From Clostridia bacterium (GTDB lineage: Bacteria; Bacillota; Clostridia; TANB77; CAG-508), in the NCBI GenBank assembly GCA_017510525.1, contig JAFWNC010000005.1, positions 25,253 to 89,252 on the forward strand: DNA of 64,000 nt. The letters run 5' to 3'. This document shows, piece by piece, positions 19,380-27,254 of this stretch. A program made the position numbers and the translations under genes. Each line of letters begins with the position of its first letter. The first letter of the stretch is position 1. The notes beneath the pieces are model-generated. The model searched no databases, had not been told where the DNA came from, and saw only the letters and a list, made by a program, of their open reading frames with translations.

Positions 19380-19408
19380 ATTTTATTTCTTAATATTTTA
19401 CTTGTCAA
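19380..19408 (-). promoter_or_regulatory. Promoter of fba
   Basis: Minus strand TTGACA (19403-19408), 17 bases, TAAAAT (19380-19385). Its -35 box is 1 base from the -35 of the divergent promoter at 19410, so binding of polymerase to the two should compete. Confidence 0.7.
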
Positions 19409-19409
19409 G

Positions 19410-19438
19410 TTGCAAAAAAAAATTTGTTATGTTATACT
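19410..19438 (+). promoter_or_regulatory. Divergent promoter of the small acidic protein gene
   Basis: TTGCAA (19410-19415), 17 bases, TATACT (19433-19438), about 30 bases before the ATG at 19470. Confidence 0.6.
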
Positions 19439-19469
19439 TTAATCAAATTTGAAAAGAAGAGGTGTAATT

Positions 19470-19640
19470 ATGATAGTAATGGATAAAGATGGAAACATTT
19501 TCGATGAAAGACGTAAAGAAGATATCGAAGTTGAAAATGAAAGAAGAGAAAAAGATATTAATGAAGTTGGAGAAAAACCTTCTGAAGACGTTGAGCCAGA
19601 AGAAAAAACTGTAAATGATATCAAAGAAGATGATGAATAA
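19470..19640 (+). CDS. Small acidic hypothetical protein, 56 residues
   Basis: Highly charged, hydrophilic peptide (MIVMDKDGNIFDERRKEDIE...), no membrane segment. A promoter, an AGAGGTG ribosome-binding site and a following palindrome terminator make a complete small transcription unit, which argues that it is real. No family recognised; likely unstructured or helical. Confidence 0.6.
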   Translation: MIVMDKDGNIFDERRKEDIEVENERREKDINEVGEKPSEDVEPEEKTVNDIKEDDE

Positions 19641-19643
19641 ATT

Positions 19644-19717
19644 ATGTTTTTCAGGACACTTCTAAAAAGCAGGTTGAAAATTTTCAACCTGCTTTTTAAA
19701 AGTGTCCTGAAAAACAT
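19644..19717. repeat. 74-bp palindrome between convergent small genes
   Basis: 37-base arms with a single mismatch and no loop: ATGTTTTTCAGGACACTT...AAAAAGCAGGTTGAAAA and complement. It ends both the acidic-protein gene and the DUF1540 gene. Different sequence from the palindrome at 18298 but a similar AGGACAC edge. Confidence 0.8.
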
Positions 19718-19719
19718 CT

Positions 19720-19884
19720 TTAATTAGTATGCTTATAACTTCCACATACAGACTCATCTGTTTTTTTACTATCGCAATTCGGGTAAGGCTTTACTGTTAT
19801 TTGCTCTAGATTACACATATTACAATCTCTTTCGTTATATTTACAGCTATGAACTGTACAATTTATTTTCTGATTATTTGACAT
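19720..19884 (-). CDS. DUF1540 Cys-rich protein, 54 residues
   Basis: A short gene with the DUF1540 signature: CTVHSCKYNERDCNMCNLEQITV, followed by NC and VCGSY, six or more Cys in a metal-binding-like pattern. DUF1540 proteins are common in spore-forming Firmicutes; their role is unsettled, with metal binding inferred. The ATG at 19884 has GGAGG 8 bases upstream; an ATG at 19890 is too close to it. Confidence 0.85.
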   Translation of the reverse strand: MSNNQKINCTVHSCKYNERDCNMCNLEQITVKPYPNCDSKKTDESVCGSYKHTN

Positions 19885-19938
19885 TTTCATTTCCTCCTTT
19901 AAAATTATATATAATTATTATTTCTATAAATAAATATT

Positions 19939-21193
19939 TTATTCCGGTATAATCAGATAATTTCCTGCGTAAATTAAATTTGGATTACTTATGTTATTTT
20001 CCTCAATTATCGTTTGCATATTAACATTAAATCTTTGAGAAATACCTGATAAAGTATCTCCTCTTTTTATTTTATAGTAGATCTTTCCAGCTCCACCAAC
20101 AACGTTAAAATCAGTATTTGTAATAATTGTTAATTTCTGTCCAACATATATTAGATTTCTGTTTGCAATTCCATTTAAATCAACAAGCTCTTGTACTGTT
20201 GTATTATATTCAATCGCAATTCTAGATAGAGTATCACCTCTTTTTACTGTATACTCAATTGTTTCTGAATCACAATTATTGTCGAAATCAGAACATTTAC
20301 TTGTTCTAATAACAAATCTTTGACCAGGATATATTAAATTAGGATTACTAATATTATTTAGATCCACAATACTTTGTACAGTTGTATTATATCTTCTAGA
20401 AATAGCCCATAATGTGTCTCCTGGCTTAACAGTATAGATTATCTCTTCAGAACTATCAGGCTCAGGTTTATCAACAGGGCAACATTCTGACGTATCTTCC
20501 AAATATATCTTTTGTGTAAAATTGTTTCTGTCAACATTACCATTTACACCATCAACTCTTCCGTTTACTAGTATATTGAACACCTATCCAATTATTCCAA
20601 TTTGAAAAAGTATTTGTTAATCTTGTATAATCGCCATAATAAGCTAACCACAGGGGATATCTACTTGAAACAGATTGATCAAAAACCGTTTGACTTGTAT
20701 ATAAATTACTATATACAACAACATCTTTTCCAGTAAGCTGTTTTAGTTTGCTCAAAAAAGCTAATGAAATCTCATTAATTTGAGCAACACTTAAACTACT
20801 ATCAAAAACTTCAAAGTCCATAGCTAGCTTACAATCTGGACTTTTTCCTGAAATAACAGAAGCAAAAAACTGAGCTTCTCTTTCAGCTGACTGAACGCTT
20901 GTTGCTGTAACATAGTGATAAAAGCCAACCTTTAATCCATTATCTTTTGCATTTTTATAATTATATTCTAAATAAGGATCTTTAAAACCTGTTCCCTGAC
21001 TAGCTTTTATATATACTATTTGTATTCCACTGTTTTTTACAGCTGTATAATCTATGTATCCTTGCCAATTACTTACATCAATTCCAGGAATATTAGCTTC
21101 ACCATCAGAAGTAATAGCATTTACTTTTCCCGGTAAAAATAATGTCATAAAAATAAAAAAACACATAGATACGCATATTATTCTCTTACTCAT
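19939..21193 (-). CDS. GH25 lysozyme with three LysM domains, interrupted by +1 frame break at CGG
   Basis: Secreted muramidase expected to cleave peptidoglycan and bind it through LysM. Signal peptide ([26 protein letters not shown]), GH25 domain (about 37-215: [32 protein letters not shown]), then a linker and three LysM repeats beginning [38 protein letters not shown] and [19 protein letters not shown]. At codon 211 (CGG, 20561-20563) the frame runs to a stop after QYTSKRKS; skipping the C gives [14 protein letters not shown] and joins the LysM part exactly. Length 1255 bases is 3n+1. Either translational +1 shift, real mutation, or sequence error; see findings. Confidence 0.85.
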
Positions 21194-21256
21194 ATTATCC
21201 TCCTTTCTATGAAATTTATTATATTTTATGAATATATCTCAAAAAAGACACAAAAA

Positions 21257-21347
21257 ATGGAGAACTTTAGTTCTCCTCTACATGGGCACATGCAATGTGC
21301 CCCTACTTTTCATTTTTTATTCGTAGCGGAGAACTAAAGTTCTCTAT
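21257..21347. repeat. Cluster of three GTAG palindromes
   Basis: Two abutting minus-oriented copies (21257-21281 with core GAGAACTTTAGTTCTC; 21282-21306 with core GGGCACATGCAATGTGCCC) and one plus-oriented copy (21320-21347, CGTAGCGGAGAACTAAAGTT). The cores differ, yet each is self-complementary. Confidence 0.8.
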
Positions 21348-21373
21348 AAAAATCAATTTTCCCTATTCAACGC

Positions 21374-21400
21374 AAAAAAGACAGGTTTAAAAACCTGCCT
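21374..21400 (-). terminator. Terminator of the TA/membrane operon
   Basis: Stem CAGGTTT / AAACCTG followed on the minus strand by TCTTTTTT, 16 bases after the stop at 21417. Confidence 0.7.
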
Positions 21401-21416
21401 ATAGCTTTATATAATA

Positions 21417-22250
21417 TTATCTTTCATCTTTCTTATTTAAGAATATTCTTATTCCCATAATTATTAATCCAACAACAATAAATATAATAGCATATTTATC
21501 AATATTAGCAGCTAAAGTATTCTTAAGAGCTAAAACAATACTTTCTGCCATTTCTTTTCTTTCATTTATTTTTATTGAATTAAACAGACCATCTACTCCA
21601 AATCTAAATAAAAGTAGCATTATTCCTGAAGATAATAATGGCTTGTAAATAATTTTTAATTTTTCTGTTGACAAGAAAACTGCTAAAACTTCCAATATTA
21701 CTATAATAAAAAATAAAACAGCAATTGCACTTTTAGCCATATTTCTATAATCATTTAAAACTGGCTGAAATTCTTTTGTATACTCAGTTATATCTACTTT
21801 TTCTTCTGAATTTTGTTCCATTAATTCATCAATTTTACTATCTAATTCAGAAGGTAATTCAATACCTTTTAATGTTAAATATGTCTCAAGATTATATCTA
21901 TATTCACTTAATAGCATATTTTTATCAATCTTTACAGTGCTACTATTGCTAAATATCTGATCTAAAATATCTTCAGCCTCTTTCTTTAAAACATCTGGCT
22001 TAACAGTTTCATCTACCAATTCATTTAAGTCAATTCCAAGCTCTGGATATTTGTAAAATTCTTCTTGCAATTGCTTTTTTAATTCTGCTTTTAACTCATT
22101 ATTAACCTTTTCATATACACCAGCTTTATCAATTTGTTTTTTTAGATTTTTTTTATTTACTGTCATATCTACAATTGAAATACTTAAAGCCAAAATAACA
22201 AGCAATATACTAATAAAGCTAATATGTATAAATCTCAAAAATACTCTCAT
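21417..22250 (-). CDS. Multi-pass membrane protein, last gene of a RelBE-type operon
   Basis: 277 residues. One N-terminal membrane helix (FIHISFISILLVILALSISIV), a charged helical extracytoplasmic domain of about 140 residues (KAGVYEKVNNELKAELKKQ... ), then three more membrane helices near 178-275 and a basic tail. No family recognised with certainty. Its ATG overlaps the toxin stop by 4 bases (ATGA), so it is translated together with the toxin gene. A membrane partner for a RelE-type pair is unusual. Confidence 0.7.
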   Translation of the reverse strand: MRVFLRFIHISFISILLVILALSISIVDMTVNKKNLKKQIDKAGVYEKVNNELKAELKKQLQEEFYKYPELGIDLNELVDETVKPDVLKKEAEDILDQIFSNSSTVKIDKNMLLSEYRYNLETYLTLKGIELPSELDSKIDELMEQNSEEKVDITEYTKEFQPVLNDYRNMAKSAIAVLFFIIVILEVLAVFLSTEKLKIIYKPLLSSGIMLLLFRFGVDGLFNSIKINERKEMAESIVLALKNTLAANIDKYAIIFIVVGLIIMGIRIFLNKKDER

Positions 22251-22540
22251 ATTTTTCCTCCTTTGTATTTTTTATTATAAATTTCTTTTTTATGTCCAAT
22301 TTCTAATACTAATATTATAATTTCATTATCTTTTATCTCACATATTACTCTATAATCACCAATTCTATATCTCCACTGTCCACTTCTATTTTCAACTAAT
22401 GTTTTTCCATGGATTCTAGGATTTTCACATCCTTGTAAATTCTTATCTATCCACGCATAAATAAGACTTCTTGTATATTTATCCATTTTTTTTAGTTGCT
22501 TAATGGCTTTAACACTATATTCAACTTTATATTTCTTCAT
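22247..22540 (-). CDS. RelE/ParE-family toxin
   Basis: 97 residues of the RelE fold: YSVKAIKQLKKMDKYTRSLIYAWI, NPRIHGKTLVENRSGQWRYRIGDYRVICEIKDNEIIILVLEIGHKKEIY. RelE toxins cut ribosome-bound mRNA; the basic Arg residues of RYRIGDYRV and the C-terminal HKKEIY match catalytic positions of the family. The start codon lies inside the antitoxin gene (14-base overlap), typical of toxin-antitoxin pairs. Confidence 0.88.
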   Translation of the reverse strand: MKKYKVEYSVKAIKQLKKMDKYTRSLIYAWIDKNLQGCENPRIHGKTLVENRSGQWRYRIGDYRVICEIKDNEIIILVLEIGHKKEIYNKKYKGGKI

Positions 22541-22757
22541 CTAATTCTAACATCTTTCTTACTTCTTCGTGGCTATAAGTTTTGGGATTTTTTTCATATT
22601 CTTTTTTTGCTTTATTATATAATTCTAAATCAAATTCATCTTCAATTTTTTCAATTACAGCTTTTCTAATCAATTCTGATAGAGAAATATTATTTAGCTC
22701 TGCATAAGCTTTGATTATTTTTTCATCTTCCTCATTTAATCTTACAGATACAGTCAT
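22527..22757 (-). CDS. Ribbon-helix-helix antitoxin (RelB/DUF6290 type)
   Basis: 76 residues. N-terminal RHH DNA-binding fold (MTVSVRLNEEDEKIIKAYAELNNISLSELIRKAVIEKIEDE) and a C-terminal toxin-binding helix (YSHEEVRKMLELDEEI). First gene of the operon; expected to repress its own promoter. Upstream direct TACAAT repeats 10 bases apart overlap the -10 region and are candidate operator half-sites. Confidence 0.88.
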   Translation of the reverse strand: MTVSVRLNEEDEKIIKAYAELNNISLSELIRKAVIEKIEDEFDLELYNKAKKEYEKNPKTYSHEEVRKMLELDEEI

Positions 22758-22780
22758 ATTATCACTTCCCTTCTGATATT

Positions 22781-22809
22781 ATTGTACTACATTGTATTAC
22801 GTTAGTCAA
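22781..22809 (-). promoter_or_regulatory. Toxin-antitoxin promoter with candidate operator
   Basis: Minus strand TTGACT (22804-22809), 17 bases, TACAAT (22781-22786). The spacer contains a second TACAAT one helical turn upstream, a plausible RHH half-site. Confidence 0.6.
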
Positions 22810-22883
22810 TGTTATTATATTATTTTAACCATTTTTTGTGATAATATAAAAAAAGATTTTTAATTTTCTATAATAATCTTTTT

Positions 22884-22912
22884 TTGACTATTTTATGTAA
22901 ATATGGTATAAT
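22884..22912 (+). promoter_or_regulatory. Strong promoter of the 22998 gene
   Basis: TTGACT (22884-22889), exactly 17 bases, TATAAT (22907-22912). The 80-base leader that follows contains a perfect GGACAATTGTCC palindrome (22970-22981) directly before AAGGAGG; a possible operator or hairpin over the ribosome-binding site. Confidence 0.7.
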
Positions 22913-22997
22913 TATAAGTGATGAACAGTTTTATTCTCCTGTCATCTTAAGTTTAACATTTTTTTATTAGGACAATTGTCCAAGGAGGTATGAGCTT

Positions 22998-23282
22998 ATG
23001 AAAGCAAAGACAGTAAAGATGTGCGATATGAACGCATTTGTAGCAGCAAAAGTATTTGAAATGCTTAATCCTGGAAAAATCCAGTTACAGCGTATGGGTG
23101 CCGAAACTGTTATCCGTACAGGCATTGAGCCCAAAAATTTGGTTTATCCTGAGGGCTGGTACTATGCTAATATGAATTTCAGAAACAAGCACCAGTCTAC
23201 GACAGGCTTTTATGAAGAAATCCCTATGATAAAGCCAAACGGTGACATCTGGGATGAGCCTTATTGCACACTTGACAGCTAA
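22998..23282 (+). CDS. Hypothetical protein of 94 residues, foreign-looking codon use
   Basis: I do not recognise the family. Soluble, moderately basic N-terminus (MKAKTVKMCDMNAFVAAKVF) and a C-terminal part rich in Tyr, Asn and Pro (YPEGWYYANMNFRNKHQSTTGF). Own promoter, strong ribosome-binding site and a terminator, so it forms an independent unit. GGC, CCC and CTG-type codons are more frequent than in adjacent house-keeping genes, suggesting acquisition. It has no in-frame CGG. Confidence 0.65.
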   Translation: MKAKTVKMCDMNAFVAAKVFEMLNPGKIQLQRMGAETVIRTGIEPKNLVYPEGWYYANMNFRNKHQSTTGFYEEIPMIKPNGDIWDEPYCTLDS

Positions 23283-23307
23283 TTCATCTTAAAAAAGATG
23301 TATCTTT

Positions 23308-23336
23308 CTCTCCCTTTAAGGGAGAGTTTTCTTTTT
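23308..23336 (+). terminator. Terminator of the 22998 gene
   Basis: CTCTCCCTT / AAGGGAGAG stem followed by TTTTCTTTTT. Confidence 0.8.
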
Positions 23337-23345
23337 ACCCTTATT

Positions 23346-23471
23346 TTCGAGTCCCACCATCGGTACCATGGAAATGGGGACGGTTCTGTTTTCCACGAAA
23401 AGATTTCGTGGAAAACAGAACCGTCCCCATTTCCAGTCCCCATTTCCATGGTACCGATGGTGGGACTCGAA
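23346..23471. repeat. Long palindrome that includes an inverted copy of the tRNA-Leu 3' end
   Basis: Arms around a CCACGAAA-AGA-TTTCGTGG centre share GGGGACGGTTCTGTTTTCC with the palindrome at 18298. The outer left arm (from 23346) is TTCGAGTCCCACCATCGGTA followed by CCATGG, the exact complement of the T-arm, acceptor and CCA of the tRNA-Leu gene that forms the right outer arm. The right arm carries a 13-base tandem duplication (GTCCCCATTTCCA twice) that the left lacks. Confidence 0.85.
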
Positions 23472-23531
23472 CCCACATGGTTTCCCGCATGATTTTGAGT
23501 CATGTGCGTCTGCCAGTTCCGCCACATCGGC
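23449..23531 (-). tRNA. tRNA-Leu (anticodon CAA)
   Basis: 83 bases with encoded CCA. Acceptor GCCGATG pairs with CATCGGT (G-U at the end), D-arm GGCGGAACTGGCAGACGC, anticodon stem CATGA / TCATG with loop CTCAAAA (anticodon CAA), a variable arm, and T-arm GTGGG-TTCGAGT-CCCAC. Lies 60 bases downstream of argS on the same strand. Its 3' 26 bases recur inverted at 23346. Confidence 0.95.
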
Positions 23532-23541
23532 ATATATTTAT

Positions 23542-23584
23542 ACTTGCTTTTAAATGATAACAAAAATATCACTTAAAAGCAAGT
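23542..23584. other. Hairpin between argS and tRNA-Leu
   Basis: Long stem ACTTGCTTTTAA / TTAAAAGCAAGT, extended by TGATA / TATCA with a bulge. The T-run follows on the plus strand, so as a terminator it points towards argS; on the minus strand it may be a processing site between argS and the tRNA. Confidence 0.5.
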
Positions 23585-23590
23585 GTTTTT

Positions 23591-25291
23591 TTACATTTTT
23601 TCAGGCATTTTAATTCCCATTAAACCAGCCCCAGTTTCAAGAACTTTATTAACACAATATGTTAATAATATTCTCGCATCTTGAACCTTCTTTTCCTCGC
23701 CTATAATCTTATTTTCATTATAAAATCCACTATATGCTTTAGCTAAATCAATTAAATATCTAGCCAAAATAGCAGGTTCATTTTTCTCAGTAACCTGAAC
23801 TAAAACGTCCTCAAAATTATAGATTAATTTTAATACGTTCTCAGAATGAATATCTGATAAAACGCTAAAATCAATATCTTTTGGTTTAGGCAACTCATCT
23901 ATCTTATCTAAAACGCTCTTTGTTCTAACATAAGTATATTGAATATAAGGCCCTGTTTCACCTTGAAAATTTAAAGCAGTATTCCAATCAAAAATTTGGT
24001 CTTTATTAGCTGTTGTAGACAATGTATTAAATATAATCGCAGCTAATCCAACTTTTTTAGCAACCTCATCTTTATTCTCTAAATCTGGATTTTTTTCACT
24101 AATAATTTCTTTTGCTTTTCCAATTGTTTCATTTATCAAATCTTCAATTTTTACAACATTTCCAAGCCTTGTAGACATTTTACCTGTAGGAAGAGCAACC
24201 ATTCCATAAGAAACATGTATTAATCCTTTTGCATATTTTTCATCAACTAAATATTTAGCAACTTCAAATATTTGTTTAAAGTGTAGATTTTGTTCATAAG
24301 CTACAACATACAAACATTTATCAAAATCGTATGTTCTAGCTCTATATAAAATTGCAGCTAAGTCCCTTGTTGCATATATTGTAGAACCATTGGCTTTCTT
24401 TATTATACAAGGAGTTGAAATTCCTACATCTTCTAAATCAACTATTGTTGCGCCTTCAGATTCAGTAAGAACACCCCTTTTATCTAATATTTCAACAACT
24501 TCATCAGTTTTATCTGCATAAAAAGCTTCACCATTTAAAGAATCAAAATCAACATCTAAAATATCATAAATCTTATAGAATTCTTTTAAACTCAAATCTT
24601 TAAACTTATTCCAAAGATCAACACAATAAGGATCACCGGCTTCTAATAATCTAAAATTCTCTCTAGCTTGTTCTAATACTTTTTCATCTTCCTTACATAA
24701 ATTGTTGATTCTAACATACATATCCATCATTTTGTTTATTGGATCAACTTCTAAATCATATTCGTTTCCCCATAATTTATATCCCTCAATCATTTTACCA
24801 AACTGAGTTCCATAATCACCTAAGTGGTTAATTCCAACAGTATTATAACCTAAATACTTATAAACTTTATATAAACAATTTCCAATCAAAGTTGTACGTA
24901 AATGTCCAATATGAAATGGTTTTGCAATATTAGGTGCAGAATAATCAATCAAAATTGTCTTACCATTACCAATATTTGATTTTCCATATTCATTATTTTT
25001 TATTGTTTCATTTAAAACCTCTTTTGATAGCAATTCTTTATTTATGTAAAAATTCAAATACCCACCTTTAACTTCTATTTTTGTAACAATATCATCACTT
25101 TCAATTTTTTCTTTAAGTTCTCCAGCAATAACAGGAGGAGCTTTTCTCATAACTTTAGCCAAACTAAAACAAGGAAAAGCATAATCCCCCATACTTGAAT
25201 CAGGAGGTATTTCAATATATTTAGTTACATCTTCATCTATCTGGGTAGCATTATTTATCTTTTGAGCAATATGTTTTTTGAAATCTATCAT
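23591..25291 (-). CDS. argS: Arginyl-tRNA synthetase
   Basis: Class I synthetase charging tRNA-Arg. 566 residues. DYSAPNIAKPFHIGHLRTTLIGN carries the HIGH motif (about 120-140); GKMSTRLGNVV is the KMSKS-equivalent; C-terminal DALR anticodon-binding domain (YNFEDVLVQV... to the end). The ATG at 25291 with AAAGGA upstream gives the expected N-terminus; a longer open frame only translates the adjacent MITE. Relevant to the CGG question, since tRNA-Arg charging is present. Confidence 0.97.
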   Translation of the reverse strand: MIDFKKHIAQKINNATQIDEDVTKYIEIPPDSSMGDYAFPCFSLAKVMRKAPPVIAGELKEKIESDDIVTKIEVKGGYLNFYINKELLSKEVLNETIKNNEYGKSNIGNGKTILIDYSAPNIAKPFHIGHLRTTLIGNCLYKVYKYLGYNTVGINHLGDYGTQFGKMIEGYKLWGNEYDLEVDPINKMMDMYVRINNLCKEDEKVLEQARENFRLLEAGDPYCVDLWNKFKDLSLKEFYKIYDILDVDFDSLNGEAFYADKTDEVVEILDKRGVLTESEGATIVDLEDVGISTPCIIKKANGSTIYATRDLAAILYRARTYDFDKCLYVVAYEQNLHFKQIFEVAKYLVDEKYAKGLIHVSYGMVALPTGKMSTRLGNVVKIEDLINETIGKAKEIISEKNPDLENKDEVAKKVGLAAIIFNTLSTTANKDQIFDWNTALNFQGETGPYIQYTYVRTKSVLDKIDELPKPKDIDFSVLSDIHSENVLKLIYNFEDVLVQVTEKNEPAILARYLIDLAKAYSGFYNENKIIGEEKKVQDARILLTYCVNKVLETGAGLMGIKMPEKM

Positions 25292-25320
25292 AAACCTCAT
25301 TCCTTTATTATAATAATCTA

Positions 25321-25447
25321 TATTTAAGAATAGAATTTTGCTTTTGACTAGGAAAATGATTGAGAATAATCCGAGGCGTACTGATTGTACGCCGCAGGAT
25401 TTTCGAATGAAATTTGACAACGTCAAAACGAAATTATATTCTTAAAT
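25321..25447. repeat. 127-bp MITE-like element between argS and pfkA
   Basis: Terminal inverted repeats ATTTAAGAATAGAATTTTG with 2 mismatches over 19 bases; internal nested stems TTTTGAC / GTCAAAA, AATCC / GGATT and GGCGTAC / GTACGCC, so the whole unit can fold into one long hairpin. GC-richer than its surroundings. The right end provides the pfkA stop region. Similar in plan to 14756-14867. Confidence 0.65.
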
Positions 25448-26586
25448 TAATCCCCTAGGCAAATACCAATATCCCTAGCAGTCTTAACCAAATCATCATC
25501 AGGAGTAACAACCCTAACATTACTCTCAGCAGTTCCACCCTGAACTGCTCCAATCTCTTTATTATTTCCAACAACTTCTTCTAAAGATACAGAATCTAAT
25601 TTTCCGTTTTTAAGAACTGTTAGGACATTAAACTTTCCTTCTAATGCTAGTGTCATAGCTTTTGCACCATATTTAGTAGACAAAACTCTATCATAAGCAG
25701 TTGGAGTTCCACCTCTTTGCATATAACCTAAAACTGTACATCTAGTAGTAAGTCCTGTTAATCTTTCAAGATCGTTTGCAACTTTTTCTCCAGCTCCACC
25801 TAACTTAATATTAATTACTCCTTCTCCACCATCTCTTTCACCAGCAACTGAAATATCTCCACCTTTAGGGAAAGCACCTTCTGAAACAACAACAACTGCA
25901 AAATTTTTACCAATTTCTTGTCTTTCTTTTATAGCTTGAGCTGCTTTTTCTATATCATATGGAATTTCAGGAATTAGGGCAACATCTGCTCCACCAGCTA
26001 TAGCTGATTCTAACGCAATCCATCCAGCCTCTCTACCCATAACCTCTAAAACCATAATTCTGTTATGAGTTTCAGCAGTTGTATGAAGTCTATCTAAAGC
26101 TTCTGTAGCTACTGAAACAGCTGTATTGTATCCAAATGTAATATCTGTACATGCAACATCATTATCAATTGTTTTAGGAACACCAATTACGTTGATACCC
26201 TTTAAAGAAAAGTCTCTAGCTGATTTTTGTGTACTATCTCCACCTAAAGTAAATATACAATCAAATCCATCTTTTTTAACGTTTTTAACACAAACATCAG
26301 ATAAATCTTTATATTCAACATCACCATTCTCATTTATTACTTTATAATGAAAAACATTTGCATTAGTTGAAGAAGAGATAATTGATCCACCTTTTTGTAG
26401 TATTCCTGAAGCAGAATCAGCACTACTTAGTTTAATATAATGGTTTTCTAGTAATCCTCTATAACCATCAATAAAACCATAACACTCAACTCCATGATGT
26501 TCAGCTGTTTTTACAATAGCACGAATAACAGCATTAAATCCAGAAACATCTCCTCCATTTGCTAAAATTGCAACTTTTTTAACCAT
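25447..26586 (-). CDS. 6-phosphofructokinase, atypical (PPi-type motif mix)
   Basis: Phosphorylates fructose 6-phosphate; 379 residues, longer than the usual 320-residue ATP enzyme. Active-site motif PKTIDNDVACTDITFGYNTAV has the Lys typical of pyrophosphate-dependent or group III enzymes (ATP-type has PGTIDND). The nucleotide loop reads GGDST, neither GGDGS (ATP) nor GGDDT (PPi). MGREAGWIAL and substrate-binding residues are intact. Donor specificity (ATP or PPi) cannot be set from sequence. ATG at 26586 with GGGAGG 9 bases upstream. Works with the aldolase at 18415. Confidence 0.9.
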   Translation of the reverse strand: MVKKVAILANGGDVSGFNAVIRAIVKTAEHHGVECYGFIDGYRGLLENHYIKLSSADSASGILQKGGSIISSSTNANVFHYKVINENGDVEYKDLSDVCVKNVKKDGFDCIFTLGGDSTQKSARDFSLKGINVIGVPKTIDNDVACTDITFGYNTAVSVATEALDRLHTTAETHNRIMVLEVMGREAGWIALESAIAGGADVALIPEIPYDIEKAAQAIKERQEIGKNFAVVVVSEGAFPKGGDISVAGERDGGEGVINIKLGGAGEKVANDLERLTGLTTRCTVLGYMQRGGTPTAYDRVLSTKYGAKAMTLALEGKFNVLTVLKNGKLDSVSLEEVVGNNKEIGAVQGGTAESNVRVVTPDDDLVKTARDIGICLGD

Positions 26587-26603
26587 TTTCAAAATCCTCC
26601 CTT

Positions 26604-27137
26604 TTACTCTATTATTACATCACCTTTATTTTCTATATTTCTCGTTTTTACAAACTTATATACATGATAAATCAAATTTGGAATACATAAGAATAATCCT
26701 AATAGTCCAATAGGAACATATAAGAAGTTAAATAAAAGTATTAATACAATTATTCTCATAAGCCATGACATCCATGATTTTAAATTAGGAGCTATTTTTT
26801 TCAATAATAATCCTGTTAAAATGAAATAAATCATGAAACCGCTTAGAACTCCAAATAGTCCAATAGCAAGTCCAAAATATAAAACTAAATCGGAATTCTT
26901 GTCAACAAAACTATAGTAGTTTTCAAGCTTGTTTAAATAATCAAGTGCCTCTTCTTTGCTAAGTTCCATTTCATCTTTAACTTTATCTTCATCATTCATT
27001 TCAACAAACTCAATCGCATCTTCAATACTATTATAAGTTTTAATTAATGAATCTCTAGCTGGAATAGCCAAAACAAGTGATAGAATAATAAAAACTGAAA
27101 TCACAATACATCTCTTAAAATAAACCTTAGACTCCAT
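26604..27137 (-). CDS. Membrane protein of unknown function upstream of pfkA
   Basis: 177 residues: one N-terminal membrane helix (CIVISVFIILSLVLAIPA), an acidic extracytoplasmic segment (about 30-75), then three hydrophobic segments (LVLYFGLAIGLFGVLSGFMIYFILTGLLL; WLMRIIVLILLFNFLYVPIGLLGLFLCIPNLIYHVY). No family recognised. It ends 17 bases before the pfkA start and is probably co-transcribed with it. The ATG at 27137 follows GAGGTG. Confidence 0.7.
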   Translation of the reverse strand: MESKVYFKRCIVISVFIILSLVLAIPARDSLIKTYNSIEDAIEFVEMNDEDKVKDEMELSKEEALDYLNKLENYYSFVDKNSDLVLYFGLAIGLFGVLSGFMIYFILTGLLLKKIAPNLKSWMSWLMRIIVLILLFNFLYVPIGLLGLFLCIPNLIYHVYKFVKTRNIENKGDVIIE

Positions 27138-27213
27138 CTCACACCTCATATTTACCATATATTTTTAACTCATTTATTATATTATAACAAAATAAAATAT
27201 GCAATAAAAAAGT

Positions 27214-27250
27214 AAAAAAAAGATGGAATCTACAGATCCCATCTTTTTTT
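27214..27250 (-). terminator. Terminator of the ATP-grasp gene
   Basis: AAAAAAAGATGG / CCATCTTTTTTT stem with a near-symmetric ATC-GAT inner part; follows the stop at 27255 directly. Confidence 0.8.
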
Positions 27251-27254
27251 GTTT

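Noticed and set aside
20552..20583. A separate start codon for the LysM part of the GH25 gene
   Set aside because: The ATG there ([10 protein letters not shown]) is out-of-frame sequence of the GH25 domain, has no ribosome-binding site, and disappears once the frame is restored.
25292..25426. N-terminal extension of argS
   Set aside because: The longer open frame translates the MITE-like element; the ATG at 25291 with AAAGGA gives the family N-terminus.
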